DNA of 64,000 bases from Thiomicrorhabdus sp. (GCF_963677875.1 NZ_OY782566.1:124001-188000), one strand, 5' to 3'. Counted from the stretch's first letter, positions 45,228 to 54,396 are shown. Translations and numbers: made by a program. Notes: generated by a model from the letters alone, not told the origin.

Positions 45228-47162
45228 ATGGCATTGCTGTTTTTACGCGACATTCAATTAAGCTTCGGCGCAGCTCCGCTGCTGAATAAGGTGAGTTTAC
45301 AGATCGAACCGAACGACCGGGTCTGTATCGTCGGCCGCAACGGAGAAGGTAAATCCACCCTGCTCAAAGTCATTGAAGGCCTGATTCAAGCCGATGACGG
45401 CACACGCATCGTACAAGACGGCGTACACATCGCCAAATTACAGCAGGAAGTCCCGCACGATACTCACGGCTCGGTATTTCACATTATCGCCGAGGGATTG
45501 GGAGACATTGCGCCGCTGCTGGATAAATTCCATAAACTCAGCTTGAAAATGGAACAGGACTATTCCGATGAAGTGCTTGAACACTTCACTCAGGTTCAGC
45601 AAGAGATCGATGCCAAAAACGGCTGGGAACTCAACCAGAAAGTCGACACCGTGATTTCCAAACTCGGCCTGCCGGCCGATGCCGAATTTTCCACGCTGTC
45701 CGGCGGGATGAAACGCCGCGTGCTACTGGCCAAAGCGCTGGTGCAGGAACCGGACATTCTGCTACTCGACGAACCGACCAACCATCTGGATATTCCATCG
45801 ATTCAGTGGATGGAGAATTTTCTCAACGGCATGCGTTGCGCCTTGGTGTTCATCACCCACGACCGCTCCTTTCTGCAAGCACTGGCAAACCGCATTGTCG
45901 AACTGGATCGTGGCCGCCTGAGTAATTGGGAATGCGATTATCACACCTATCTGGAACGAAAAGCCGAATGGCTGGAAGCCGAAGCCAAGCAGAACGCCGA
46001 ATTCGATAAAAAGCTGGCGCAGGAAGAAACATGGATTCGCCAAGGCATCAAAGCACGCCGTACCCGTAACGAAGGTCGCGTACGCGCTTTGAAAAAACTG
46101 CGTGAAGAACACAGCGCCCGCAGAAGTCAGCAAGGCACAGCAACCCTACAGGCAAACACGGCCGAAACCTCCGGCAAACAGGTCATCGAAATCAAAGACC
46201 TGAGCTTCAACTTCCCGAACAAGCCGATTGTCAACAACTTATCCACAGTCATTATGCGCGGCGACAAGGTCGGAATCATCGGAGAAAACGGCTGCGGAAA
46301 ATCGACGCTTCTTGCTTTACTGCTTGATAAGCTTGCCCCGCAAAGCGGCACCATCAAACTCGGCACCAACTTGAAAATCGCCTATTTCGATCAGCATCGC
46401 GCCCAGCTCGACGAAGAACGCCCGGTCATCGAAAGCGTGCTGGATGAAAGCGATCATGTGGAAATCAACGGCCAGCGCAAGCACGTCATGGGCTATCTTG
46501 GCGATTTCCTGTTCACGCCGGATCGTGCCCGTCAGCCGGTCAAAGCCCTGTCCGGTGGAGAACGCAACCGCCTGCTATTGGCCCGTGTATTTGCCAAACC
46601 CTCCAACCTGCTGATTCTCGATGAACCGACCAACGACCTTGACGTCGAAACATTGGAACTGCTTGAAGAGCTTTTGATGAATTACCAAGGCACGGTGCTG
46701 ATCGTCAGCCATGACCGTGAATTCCTCAATAACGTCTGTACCAGTTCCTTGGTCTTCGATGCTCCGGGCGATGTCAACGAATATGTCGGCGGCTACGACG
46801 ACTGGCTGAGACAACGTCCGGCACGCTATAGCGAAATAAACAAAACCGGAAAAGCGGACAAGAAAGCCGAAGTAAAAGCAGCAACCACCGATACTCAATC
46901 CGCCCCGGCGGCAGTTGAAAGCAAACCGACGCAAAAGAAAAAACTCAGCTACAAGGATCAGCGCGAATACGACATGCTGCCGCAACTGCTTGAAGACCTG
47001 GAAACCGAAATCGAAGCGCTAAACGACGAAATCGCCCAACCGGATTTCTATCAACAAGATCAGGAAAGCGTGCAGGCAAAACTCGACCAACTGCAAAACA
47101 AAGAAACCGAACTGGAAAAAGCCTTCGAACGCTGGGAAGAACTCGAAGCGCTGATTTCTTAA
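45228..47162 (+). CDS. uup: ABC-F ATPase Uup
   Basis: This 644-residue soluble protein has two ABC domains: Walker A GRNGEGKST and GENGCGKST, signatures LSGGMKRR and LSGGERNR, Walker B LLLDEPTNHLD and LILDEPTNDLD. A basic linker separates them, and a C-terminal coiled coil (LEDLETEIEALNDEIAQ) is typical of Uup. ABC-F proteins act on ribosomes or, for Uup, on branched DNA intermediates and ribosome assembly. No membrane part is present. Confidence 0.93.
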   Translation: MALLFLRDIQLSFGAAPLLNKVSLQIEPNDRVCIVGRNGEGKSTLLKVIEGLIQADDGTRIVQDGVHIAKLQQEVPHDTHGSVFHIIAEGLGDIAPLLDKFHKLSLKMEQDYSDEVLEHFTQVQQEIDAKNGWELNQKVDTVISKLGLPADAEFSTLSGGMKRRVLLAKALVQEPDILLLDEPTNHLDIPSIQWMENFLNGMRCALVFITHDRSFLQALANRIVELDRGRLSNWECDYHTYLERKAEWLEAEAKQNAEFDKKLAQEETWIRQGIKARRTRNEGRVRALKKLREEHSARRSQQGTATLQANTAETSGKQVIEIKDLSFNFPNKPIVNNLSTVIMRGDKVGIIGENGCGKSTLLALLLDKLAPQSGTIKLGTNLKIAYFDQHRAQLDEERPVIESVLDESDHVEINGQRKHVMGYLGDFLFTPDRARQPVKALSGGERNRLLLARVFAKPSNLLILDEPTNDLDVETLELLEELLMNYQGTVLIVSHDREFLNNVCTSSLVFDAPGDVNEYVGGYDDWLRQRPARYSEINKTGKADKKAEVKAATTDTQSAPAAVESKPTQKKKLSYKDQREYDMLPQLLEDLETEIEALNDEIAQPDFYQQDQESVQAKLDQLQNKETELEKAFERWEELEALIS

Positions 47163-47187
47163 AACAAGCTTTTCTTTTACGAAAAAT

Positions 47188-47864
47188 TTACAGCTCTTCC
47201 AGAGGGCTGACCACACCCTTTCCGCCCTGTTTAAGCACATGAGTGTAAATCATCGTGGTTTCGACATTCTTATGTCCTAGCAGTTCTTGGATAGTACGAA
47301 TGTCATAGCCGCTTTCGAGAAGATACGCTTCGTCTCATCCAGCTGTGCTTGTAAACCGTCAATCGTGCTTGGCGGAAGCATTACTACCCCGTCTTTTTCT
47401 CCCTTCCCTGCGCGAACCGTAATCGATATCCTGTATCCGCAAACGAACTAACTCCATTAAGCGCAGACCACATCCATACAGCAATTTAACATGCAGCTGA
47501 AAATGATTAGGCGTATGGATAAGAACTTGCTTGATTTCAGGCTTGGTTAAAACAACTGGAAGGCGTTTGGGCTTTTTGGCACGCGTAACATTCTCAACCC
47601 TAGGCGGTTCCATTTGCAATACTTCTTTATACATAAACAACAAAGCCGCCAACGCTTGGTTCTGAGTAGATGATGCAACATTTTTATTCACAGCTAAATG
47701 AGTTGCTCCATCTCAAATTTCCCCATTTCTGCAGGATGTCGTTTGTTATGGAAGAAAATGAAGCGCTTAATCCAACCAACATAAGACTGTTCGGTTCTAT
47801 ATGAATAATGCTTGGCACGAATGCGCTCGCGCACCAAATCTAAAAACCTCGGTTTAGTAGCCAT
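47188..47864 (-). pseudogene. intI: Degenerate integron integrase
   Basis: Fragments of an IntI-type tyrosine recombinase lie in three frames. The N-terminus is at 47864-47700 (FLDLVRERIRAKHYS, VGWIKRFIFFHNKRHP), the core at 47691-47359 (NVASSTQNQALAALLFMYKE, RAKKPKRLPVVLT, YGCGLRLMELVRLRIQDID) and the C-terminus ends at 47188 ([32 protein letters not shown]). There is a frameshift near 47695, a short deletion after IQDIDY near 47415, and a large internal deletion near 47320 that removes the LRHSFATHLL active-site box. It cannot encode a functional integrase. It lies opposite and upstream of the cassette array, as in a standard integron. Confidence 0.92.
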
Positions 47865-48068
47865 AATTTACGCCTTATAAAAATTATGGAAATTGATATA
47901 AAACTAGCAATTTCAGTAAGTTATGTAAAATTAAATTACGAAATAATTATATAAAGCGGCGATAAAAACAGTGATAGACACACGCAGTATGTATCATTTA
48001 GGCTGTCTAATAATAGTTAGCTGTCAACTAGACACCTCTAATAATTATCGCTTTTCAATAAATACTTA
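47865..48068. other. Probable attI region of the remnant integron
   Basis: This AT-rich spacer lies between the start of intI and the first cassette promoter. GTTAGCT at 48016-48022 is the best candidate for the attI recombination core (GTTRRRY-like). It is assigned by position; the match is imperfect. Confidence 0.4.
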
Positions 48069-48096
48069 TTGACATACGATAATATTTTTCTACAAT
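48069..48096 (+). promoter_or_regulatory. Sigma-70 promoter of cassette 1
   Basis: A consensus -35 TTGACA (48069-48074), a 16-base spacer and -10 TACAAT (48091-48096) lie 40 bases before the DUF2975 start. Most integron cassettes lack promoters, so this one is notable. Confidence 0.72.
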
Positions 48097-48135
48097 GCAT
48101 ATTACGAATTGAGCCGAGCATTGAAGAGATATCAC

Positions 48136-48678
48136 ATGAAAAACTTATCGAGAGTAAAAATATTAAGTAATTGGGTATATAGGGCTTTATCAATTGGCAT
48201 CGTATTTATCCCTATTTACTATGTGTCGTATTGGTTCCTAGTAAATCATATTACACTCCCACTAATCGCCGTTAATACAAGCGCCACACCAATCACGCCA
48301 CACGAACTTCCAACTGAAATACTAGCTGCTGGCTTTATTTCGAGCTTACTTCCACTTACTGTATTGGTATTTGTCCTTCTTAATTTAAGAAAGATATTTC
48401 TGTTCTATAAAGATGGTGTTATTTTTTCATTCGAGCACGTCATTCTATTTAAAAGAACCGCGAAATTATTATCAATATGGGTTGTTTTGTCCGTAATCTA
48501 CGAGTCAGTTAAAAGCGTTCTTTTTTCGTTGAATAACCCTGTTGGTGAAAGAGTTTTGAGTGTTGGGTTTGGCTTTGAAGAGTTGACCGTAATAATAGTG
48601 GCTGCTTTTATCTATGTTATTGCGTGGGTTATGGACGAAGGTCGAGCATTGGCTGAAGAAAACCAGATGACGATATAG
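48136..48678 (+). CDS. DUF2975 membrane protein (cassette 1, first gene)
   Basis: This roughly 180-residue protein has four hydrophobic segments and FLFYKDGVIFSFEHVILFKR, the DUF2975 signature region. DUF2975 proteins are regularly encoded with a small Cro/CI-type regulator, as here, where the next gene starts ten bases later. ATG 48136 has AAGAGA upstream; a TTG at 48109 would add nine residues. Its codon use is AT-richer than that of flanking genes. The biological role is unknown. Confidence 0.82.
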   Translation: MKNLSRVKILSNWVYRALSIGIVFIPIYYVSYWFLVNHITLPLIAVNTSATPITPHELPTEILAAGFISSLLPLTVLVFVLLNLRKIFLFYKDGVIFSFEHVILFKRTAKLLSIWVVLSVIYESVKSVLFSLNNPVGERVLSVGFGFEELTVIIVAAFIYVIAWVMDEGRALAEENQMTI

Positions 48679-48688
48679 TAGGTTTTTT

Positions 48689-48898
48689 ATGGCAATTAAA
48701 ATTAACCTTGACCTTGTGTTGGTAAAAAGAAGAATGAAGTCTAATGAGTTGGCTAAGTTGGTGGGAATTACGGAACAAAACCTTTCAATACTAAAAAGAG
48801 GAAAGGCAAAAGCAATTAGAGTTAGTACGCTAGATGCAATTTGTCAGCACTTAGAATGTCAACCAGGCGATATTCTTGAATATACGGATGATGAATAA
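48689..48898 (+). CDS. Small Xre/Cro-type regulator (cassette 1, second gene)
   Basis: This 69-residue stand-alone helix-turn-helix protein (VKRRMKSNELAKLVGITEQN, then STLDAICQHLECQPGDILEY) is of the YozG/DUF739-like group found beside DUF2975 genes. It likely controls its own two-gene cassette. It lies directly before the first attC site. Confidence 0.9.
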   Translation: MAIKINLDLVLVKRRMKSNELAKLVGITEQNLSILKRGKAKAIRVSTLDAICQHLECQPGDILEYTDDE

Positions 48899-48902
48899 AT
48901 CA

Positions 48903-48988
48903 GCTAACAATCGCATGCACTCGGATCGTAATAAGCAGCGCTCGTTCCTCGCACTGTTTTTTCCGCCCGGTGATGCGTAGCGTTAACT
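48903..48988 (+). repeat. attC site 1
   Basis: The site begins GCTAACA and ends GCGTTAACT, with inner arms CGCATGCACTCGGA and TCCGCCCGGTGATGCG. The arms are complementary except for extra-helical bases, the hallmark of a foldable attC. It closes cassette 1. Confidence 0.82.
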
Positions 48989-49009
48989 TAAAACACAAAG
49001 GAACTTAAT

Positions 49010-49357
49010 TTGGATTTTGATATCAAATCAATAGGGCTTGGCATTTTATTATCGATTGCTGTAGGTGGTGGTCTATATGGTATGTATGTTAAGTTCTGGA
49101 CAGGAACTATTTCTGACCAAATTTATGGTTATCAAGAAATTGGGCAGTGCTCTAACCTCTTAAGCAGTAGCAACGCAGACGAAATTAAAAATTTTCTTAA
49201 TTCATTACCTTCAAAGTTACAGAAACTAGAAAAGTCTGATGCAGCGATGACTGGTATGGCTACGCTTGCTGATGGAAAGCTACATTTGAGTGGTATGGGC
49301 ATGCCTCTCAAACAGTGCGCACAACTTCTAAATGAAAGATTTGAAAAGTTAAAATAA
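49010..49357 (+). CDS. Cassette protein of unknown function (cassette 2)
   Basis: This 115-residue protein has one N-terminal membrane segment (IGLGILLSIAVGGGLYGMYV) and a soluble remainder with two cysteines. It starts with TTG after AAAGGAAC. I recognise no family. It lies alone between two attC sites, as is normal for integron cassettes. Confidence 0.75.
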   Translation: MDFDIKSIGLGILLSIAVGGGLYGMYVKFWTGTISDQIYGYQEIGQCSNLLSSSNADEIKNFLNSLPSKLQKLEKSDAAMTGMATLADGKLHLSGMGMPLKQCAQLLNERFEKLK

Positions 49358-49358
49358 C

Positions 49359-49418
49359 GTTAACAAAGCACTAAACCCGACCGCGCTAAAGCGCGGCCGG
49401 TTAGCTTAAACGTTCGGC
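49359..49418 (+). repeat. attC site 2
   Basis: A typical 60-base element: GTTAACAAAG, then CTAAACCCGACCGCGC, a TAAA loop and GCGCGGCCGGTTAG, ending AACGTTCGGC. The arms pair almost perfectly. It closes cassette 2. Confidence 0.9.
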
Positions 49419-49427
49419 AGGAGAAAT

Positions 49428-50204
49428 ATGGCACACGAATTTGACGGAAAGAAGTACGAGAAAGCATCCACTCACCAGCAGGAATGGGGAGCGAAGCTCA
49501 TTGCAGAATTCGACTTGAAGGGAACTGAGCATATTCTCGATCTTGGGTGCGGAGACGGAACATTAACGGCACAGCTTGCTAGACTCGTTCCGAAAGGGGA
49601 AATCATCGGGATTGATGGGTCAAAGGGGATGATTGATACGGCCCAACCAAAGGCAGGAAACAACCTCCGATTTCGCAGGTTGGATATCAACGACCTCGAT
49701 TTCGTCGAGGAGTTTGATCTTATCTTTTCCAATGCGACACTCCACTGGATCAAAGACCACCAGCGTCTCTTACAGAATTCCTACAAGGCGCTTCGCGTCG
49801 GTGGTCGCCTGCGTTTCAATTTTGCCGGAGACGGTAACTGCTCGAATTTCTTCAGTGTTGTACGTGAAGCAATGGAACGAGAGGAGTTTCTTTCATTCTT
49901 TGCGGAATTTGAGTGGCCTTGGTACATGCCGTCCGTCGATGAGTACAAAGCTTTGTCCGAATCAAGCGGCTTGCAAGGTGTAAAGGTTTGGGGTGAAAAC
50001 GCAGACAGATATTTTCCCGATACAGATGCGATGATCCGATGGGTTGATCAGCCAAGTCTTGTACCATTTTTGGCCTTAATCCCTGATCCAGAGAAGTCAT
50101 TATTCCGGGATTTCGTCGTAAACAGAATGATTGAAAAAACGAAGCAGGAAGACGGAAGATGCTTTGAAACCTTCCGACGCATAAATGTTTCAGCAACGAA
50201 GTGA
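49428..50204 (+). CDS. Class I SAM-dependent methyltransferase (cassette 3)
   Basis: This 258-residue protein has the SAM loop ILDLGCGDGTLTAQL, then IIGIDGSKGMI, FDLIFSNATLHWI and LRVGGRLRFNFAGDG. It resembles the trans-aconitate-methyltransferase/UbiE-like group. AGGAG precedes the ATG, within the edge of attC 2. Methyltransferases are frequent integron cargo; the substrate is unknown. Confidence 0.85.
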   Translation: MAHEFDGKKYEKASTHQQEWGAKLIAEFDLKGTEHILDLGCGDGTLTAQLARLVPKGEIIGIDGSKGMIDTAQPKAGNNLRFRRLDINDLDFVEEFDLIFSNATLHWIKDHQRLLQNSYKALRVGGRLRFNFAGDGNCSNFFSVVREAMEREEFLSFFAEFEWPWYMPSVDEYKALSESSGLQGVKVWGENADRYFPDTDAMIRWVDQPSLVPFLALIPDPEKSLFRDFVVNRMIEKTKQEDGRCFETFRRINVSATK

Positions 50205-50209
50205 AAATT

Positions 50210-50282
50210 GCCGAACAAGACAAATTAACTCGGATGCAAATCCGCTGCACTCCATTTGCGCCGGTTATTTTCGACGTAAGGC
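50210..50282 (+). repeat. attC site 3 (degenerate core)
   Basis: The site starts GCCGAACA and ends GACGTAAGGC. The arms TTAACTCGGATGCAAAT and ATTTGCGCCGGTTA pair well. The terminal core GTAAGGC departs from GTTRRRY at its third base, so recombination here may be impaired. Confidence 0.75.
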
Positions 50283-50331
50283 ATTTTACGATTTCATTTT
50301 CTTTTAAAATTCTGTTTTTTGAGTTGATAAA

Positions 50332-50973
50332 GTGGCAATGAAAACCAAACTGAGTCCGATTGGCATCGCAGGGATAATTCTATTTCTGACTTATGCGATT
50401 CCCACAACGCTATGGCTAGTGAATAACTTCTCGCTATCATCAAAGTACAGCGAATTTGTAGCGGCTTTGCTCGTAATCATCGGTGCCTTGGTCTGGTATA
50501 CAAGAACACAGGCTGTTCCATTGCTCCCATCGTCTCTTGCATGGAAAGTATTTTGCGTAATTGGGTGTGTGATTACACTTATTCTGTTTTTCATAAATAT
50601 TTACAATGAACCTGTTTCGCAGATCACGGGACAAGCCAGACCTCCATTATCGGTATTCAGTGTGATTATTCTTCTGCCTCTAGCCGAGGAACTCATATTT
50701 CGAGGTGTCATGTGGTCGTTTATAGAACGCTCTTCAACGAAATATAGATGGGAAATGCTTCCACTTTTAGGCACTTCCTTGTTGTTTGGCCTTGCGCATC
50801 TTGGGTACTGGATACAATCTCATTGGCTATTGCCTCCTGATGCATTTTTACACAGCTTATCGATGGTCGCTGCCGGCCTTTTTTTCGGAGTGATTCGATG
50901 GACTTCAGGTACACTTTTCGCACCGATAGTTATTCATATGACAGCAAATTCAACTATCCTGCTGTTTCAGTAA
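50332..50973 (+). CDS. CPBP-family intramembrane metalloprotease (cassette 4)
   Basis: This 213-residue membrane protein has the CPBP/Abi motifs LAEELIFRGVMW (EExxxR) and LLFGLAHLGYW, then IVIHMTANS. Bacterial CPBP proteins include bacteriocin-immunity and membrane-maturation factors. GTG 50332 is used. It follows attC 3 but has no attC after it, so it marks the end of the recognisable array. Confidence 0.85.
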   Translation: MAMKTKLSPIGIAGIILFLTYAIPTTLWLVNNFSLSSKYSEFVAALLVIIGALVWYTRTQAVPLLPSSLAWKVFCVIGCVITLILFFINIYNEPVSQITGQARPPLSVFSVIILLPLAEELIFRGVMWSFIERSSTKYRWEMLPLLGTSLLFGLAHLGYWIQSHWLLPPDAFLHSLSMVAAGLFFGVIRWTSGTLFAPIVIHMTANSTILLFQ

Positions 50974-51033
50974 AAAAACATCATTCGGTTTTGATCGACC
51001 AACTAGCACTCCAGTTAATATCGTTTTCTTTTC

Positions 51034-51870
51034 TTAGACTTCTTCCTTCCACAGAATCATATCTTTGACCGATTGATTAATGGCGTTGGCGATGACCTGG
51101 CATTTGACGATAAACAGGTAGTAAACGTCGCGCGGAGTTTGCTGGTAAAGGCTTTCAAAATTGCCCATACCTTTGGCAAGCACAATATCGGCTTCTTTAA
51201 AGATTTCAAAAGAGCGTTGATTGACTTCACTGAGGTCATAGCCGGGCGTGGCGACGCCGCTGTCGATCACTTCCGCCGTGCCGGTAAAAATTTCGGCTTC
51301 TTTGAGCGTTACATCGTTAATCACCGGTTTGCCGCGCACAAAAAATGACAGCTTCAAATGCGGGTATTGCTGCTTGATCACTTTTAACAGATGCAGGTCG
51401 AAAATGTGTTCGCCGACATTATCGCCAATCAATACCAGTGAAGAAGCGGACTGCAAATCGGCTTCCAGCTTTTCGATATCATTGCGGGCAAAGGGTTCTT
51501 TAAAATGCGACTCGACCGTCGCTTGAAGATTAAATTGGTTCGGCGCACCAAAGTCGATGACATTGCCAATCACACTTAATTTGAGCGCATCATTTAGTGA
51601 GGTAATTTGCGAAGTGTCGATCATTTGTACTTGCCTGATAGCAATCTGCTTGGCTTCTTCCACCGGATCTTCAATTCCGGTGACATCACTGATCGCCTGA
51701 TAGATTTCCTTGGCGATCTGCGGCGCAGTCGAATCCAGTGTATGCGCCTGCAAAATCTGCGCCGCCCGATCCAGCACCGCTTTGCACTGCTCATCCGGCA
51801 AATTCAATAATCGGCTGGTTTTCAATGCCTGACCGTAAAGACAGGAAAAGCACTCGGGTTGGGATTTCAT
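51034..51870 (-). CDS. DUF89/ARMT1-type damage-control phosphatase
   Basis: This 278-residue DUF89 protein has N-terminal MKSQPECFSCLYGQAL (CxxC metal motif), then LVLIGDNVGEHIFDLHLL (metal-binding Asp-Asn), and ADIVLAKGMGNFESL. Members dephosphorylate damaged or harmful sugar-phosphate metabolites. ATG 51870 fits the family start; 51906 would add twelve residues. Confidence 0.87.
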   Translation of the reverse strand: MKSQPECFSCLYGQALKTSRLLNLPDEQCKAVLDRAAQILQAHTLDSTAPQIAKEIYQAISDVTGIEDPVEEAKQIAIRQVQMIDTSQITSLNDALKLSVIGNVIDFGAPNQFNLQATVESHFKEPFARNDIEKLEADLQSASSLVLIGDNVGEHIFDLHLLKVIKQQYPHLKLSFFVRGKPVINDVTLKEAEIFTGTAEVIDSGVATPGYDLSEVNQRSFEIFKEADIVLAKGMGNFESLYQQTPRDVYYLFIVKCQVIANAINQSVKDMILWKEEV

Positions 51871-52108
51871 AGCGAATCTCTCTGAATATCTTTCAATAAG
51901 GGACACAATGGAAATGCAAGGTCGGATGAACCGGTATTACGAAAACACGTCACGAAACGGCGCGAATCACTTTTTCTATTAAAAGCCAATCCGCCGCAGA
52001 TTTCCAGACTTAGCCGTTAGCCAAAAAGTTAGAAACGATTGAAAAAAGAAATGCCGTCATGCCGAGAAAGCCGAATCGGGATTTGCAATCAAGACTCAAG
52101 AATGAAAA

Positions 52109-52600
52109 TCAGGACTTAAGGCGATTGGAACTGCCCCGCTGGAGAGTCGCCATCGGAATATCCCCAGCGGCGACTTCCCACGGAGAGGCGCGCATCAATG
52201 TCCGCATAAGCGCCCTTGGCGTAACGGGTTCCGGCAGAATTTCTTTAAAAAAACGGATATCGACGGTTTCCGCCAACGCTTTTTTCTCTTCGTCACGCCC
52301 CATCAACAGCCAGGGCGTTTGGAGCAGGTGCGGATTTTTCGCGGTCATTTCACCCCAGGCTTCATTAAACTCCTGAACCCAACCGGCATACATGAAAACC
52401 GTTAAAAAAATTCGATGGGTACTGTAGCGCCGCGCCTCAAGCAAAGCAGAAAGCTCATCAAGGTTTCGTATCCACAGCATATTGACACCGTAATGGTCAA
52501 AACAACGCTTGAGAACGGCAACCCGTTCTTCATCCGGATCGCAGACAGCGACACGCTTTCCTTTCAACCAGATTAACTTTTCTGTCAGTCCTGCTTTCAT
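52109..52600 (-). CDS. Degenerate response-regulator receiver domain protein
   Basis: This roughly 163-residue protein has a receiver-like fold: KRVAVCDPDEERVAVL carries the first acidic pair, FFKEILPEPVTPRAL resembles the KP-loop region. At the phosphoacceptor position (RIFLTVFMYAGW) no aspartate is seen, so it is probably a pseudo-receiver. ATG 52600 (MKAGLTEKLIW) is preferred to the longer frame from 52693. Confidence 0.6.
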   Translation of the reverse strand: MKAGLTEKLIWLKGKRVAVCDPDEERVAVLKRCFDHYGVNMLWIRNLDELSALLEARRYSTHRIFLTVFMYAGWVQEFNEAWGEMTAKNPHLLQTPWLLMGRDEEKKALAETVDIRFFKEILPEPVTPRALMRTLMRASPWEVAAGDIPMATLQRGSSNRLKS

Positions 52601-52693
52601 AAAATTCTCATCGCCGATCACTCGGTGTGCCTCACTCGAATTCGCTTTATTATGATTCTCTTTTATAAAGAGCGCTACTGTACTAAAGAACAA

Positions 52694-53251
52694 GCTATAA
52701 AAAAATTTGATTAGACTTTAGGCTAAAAAAATAAGTATTTTCACTTAACACAATTTAAATATTAAAGCAAGCTACTAAAAAATACCATAGTGATAGAGAA
52801 AAAATAATTCGACAACCTGCTGTTTCTTATCACAGCGCAATTTTCGTAAAAGCGCCTTCCCCAACAAACTGTCTTTAGTCCATCTACAGGCCGTTTTTGA
52901 GCCGTCTTTCACGCTATAAACCGCCAGAAAACATGCAAAACCCAAGGGATTATACCCCTGCTAAAAATGCTGTTTTTTGCGTTTTCTACGGGATTGAAAC
53001 CATCTCAAAAAATTAATTGATATTCTTTCTCAAACAGAGATCATCTGTACTAAAATATTTCTTTAAATTTTTTTAACATGACTCCCTTCAGCAATACAAA
53101 AAGCCTATCAGAAGCAAGGGAATTCATTATAAAAACCAAACAATAACAACACGTACGGGCTAAAAAGCCCTGACTTGATTGATTTCTTTTTACACGACCG
53201 AGCGCAAAGCCCTGAACGGCCGCTTTGAATATTGAGCGAGGATGATCTTCT
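52694..53251. other. 558-base AT-rich region upstream of nrdB
   Basis: I see no gene here. It must hold the nrdB promoter. GGGCT-AAAA-AGCCC at 53157-53170 is a small hairpin. I find no NrdR-box match comparable to the one before nrdA. Confidence 0.4.
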
Positions 53252-54385
53252 ATGAGTTGCCAGGATAAACATACCTATTCCACTTTTTGTCGAGCTAACA
53301 ACAATGCCTTAAAGGAACCCATGTTCTTCGGGCAAAATGTCAATGTTGCCCGCTACGACCAGCAGAAGTATCCGTTTTTCGAAAAACTGATCGAAAAACA
53401 ATTGAGTTTCTTCTGGCGGCCGGAAGAGGTTGACCTGTCGACCGACCGTAGCGAATATGCGGATTTACCAGCAAACGAACAGCATATTTTCATCAGTAAC
53501 CTGAAATATCAGACACTGCTTGACTCGGTTCAGGGCCGCTCCCCGAACGTTGCCCTTTTACCGCTGGTTTCCATCCCGGAGCTGGAGACCTGGGTGGAAA
53601 CCTGGGCGTTTTCGGAAACCATCCACAGCCGATCCTATACCCACATTATTCGCAATATCGTCGCCAACCCGTCACTGGTTTTCGACGACATCGTAACCAA
53701 TGAAGAGATCACTAAACGAGCCATCAGCGTTACCGAACACTATGACGAATTGATCGCTCTGACCAACTACATGTACGCCAATGAAATCGACCTCGACAAG
53801 GATGATGCATTCCGCAGAAAAATCAAAACCGCCCTCTACCTGACCATGGTATCGGTCAACGTTCTGGAAGCGATCCGTTTCTACGTCTCTTTCGCGTGCA
53901 GTTTCTCTTTTGCCGAACGTTCGCTGATGGAAGGTAACGCCAAGGTCATCAAGCTGATCGCTCGTGACGAAGCTTTGCACCTTTCCGGAACTCAGAACAT
54001 GCTCAATCTGATGGCCGAAGGTAAGGACGATCCTGAATTGGCGGAGATCGCGCGCGAAAACAAGGAAGCTGCAATCAGCATCTTCCGCGAAGCAGCCGAA
54101 CAGGAAAAACAATGGGCCGACTATCTGTTCAAAGACGGCTCCATGATCGGTTTGAACGCCAGCATTCTGAAAGATTATGTCGAATACATTACCAACGTCC
54201 GCCTGAAAGCTCTGAAATTCGAGCCGATTTTCGAGAACCGCTCCAATCCGCTGCCGTGGATGAATAACTGGCTGGTAAGCGACAATGTCCAGGTTGCCCC
54301 TCAAGAATCGGAAATCAGTTCTTACCTGGTCGGTCAGGTCGATTCTAAAGTCGGTACGGAAGACTTCAGCGATTTCGATCTGTAA
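53252..54385 (+). CDS. nrdB: Class Ia ribonucleoside-diphosphate reductase, beta (small) subunit
   Basis: This 377-residue di-iron/tyrosyl-radical subunit generates the radical used by NrdA. The radical tyrosine is Tyr129 in [10 protein letters not shown]. Iron-ligand motifs include WAFSETIHS and IARDEALHL, and the C-terminal tail DFSDFDL is the NrdA-docking peptide. It resembles E. coli NrdB throughout. It stands alone with its own long leader, far from nrdA. Confidence 0.96.
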   Translation: MSCQDKHTYSTFCRANNNALKEPMFFGQNVNVARYDQQKYPFFEKLIEKQLSFFWRPEEVDLSTDRSEYADLPANEQHIFISNLKYQTLLDSVQGRSPNVALLPLVSIPELETWVETWAFSETIHSRSYTHIIRNIVANPSLVFDDIVTNEEITKRAISVTEHYDELIALTNYMYANEIDLDKDDAFRRKIKTALYLTMVSVNVLEAIRFYVSFACSFSFAERSLMEGNAKVIKLIARDEALHLSGTQNMLNLMAEGKDDPELAEIARENKEAAISIFREAAEQEKQWADYLFKDGSMIGLNASILKDYVEYITNVRLKALKFEPIFENRSNPLPWMNNWLVSDNVQVAPQESEISSYLVGQVDSKVGTEDFSDFDL

Positions 54386-54396
54386 TCCGCATTTTG

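Noticed and set aside
47359..47691. Treating the 110-codon frame as a complete small phage integrase
   Set aside because: It aligns only to the middle of integron integrases, and matching N- and C-terminal parts are found in other frames beside it.
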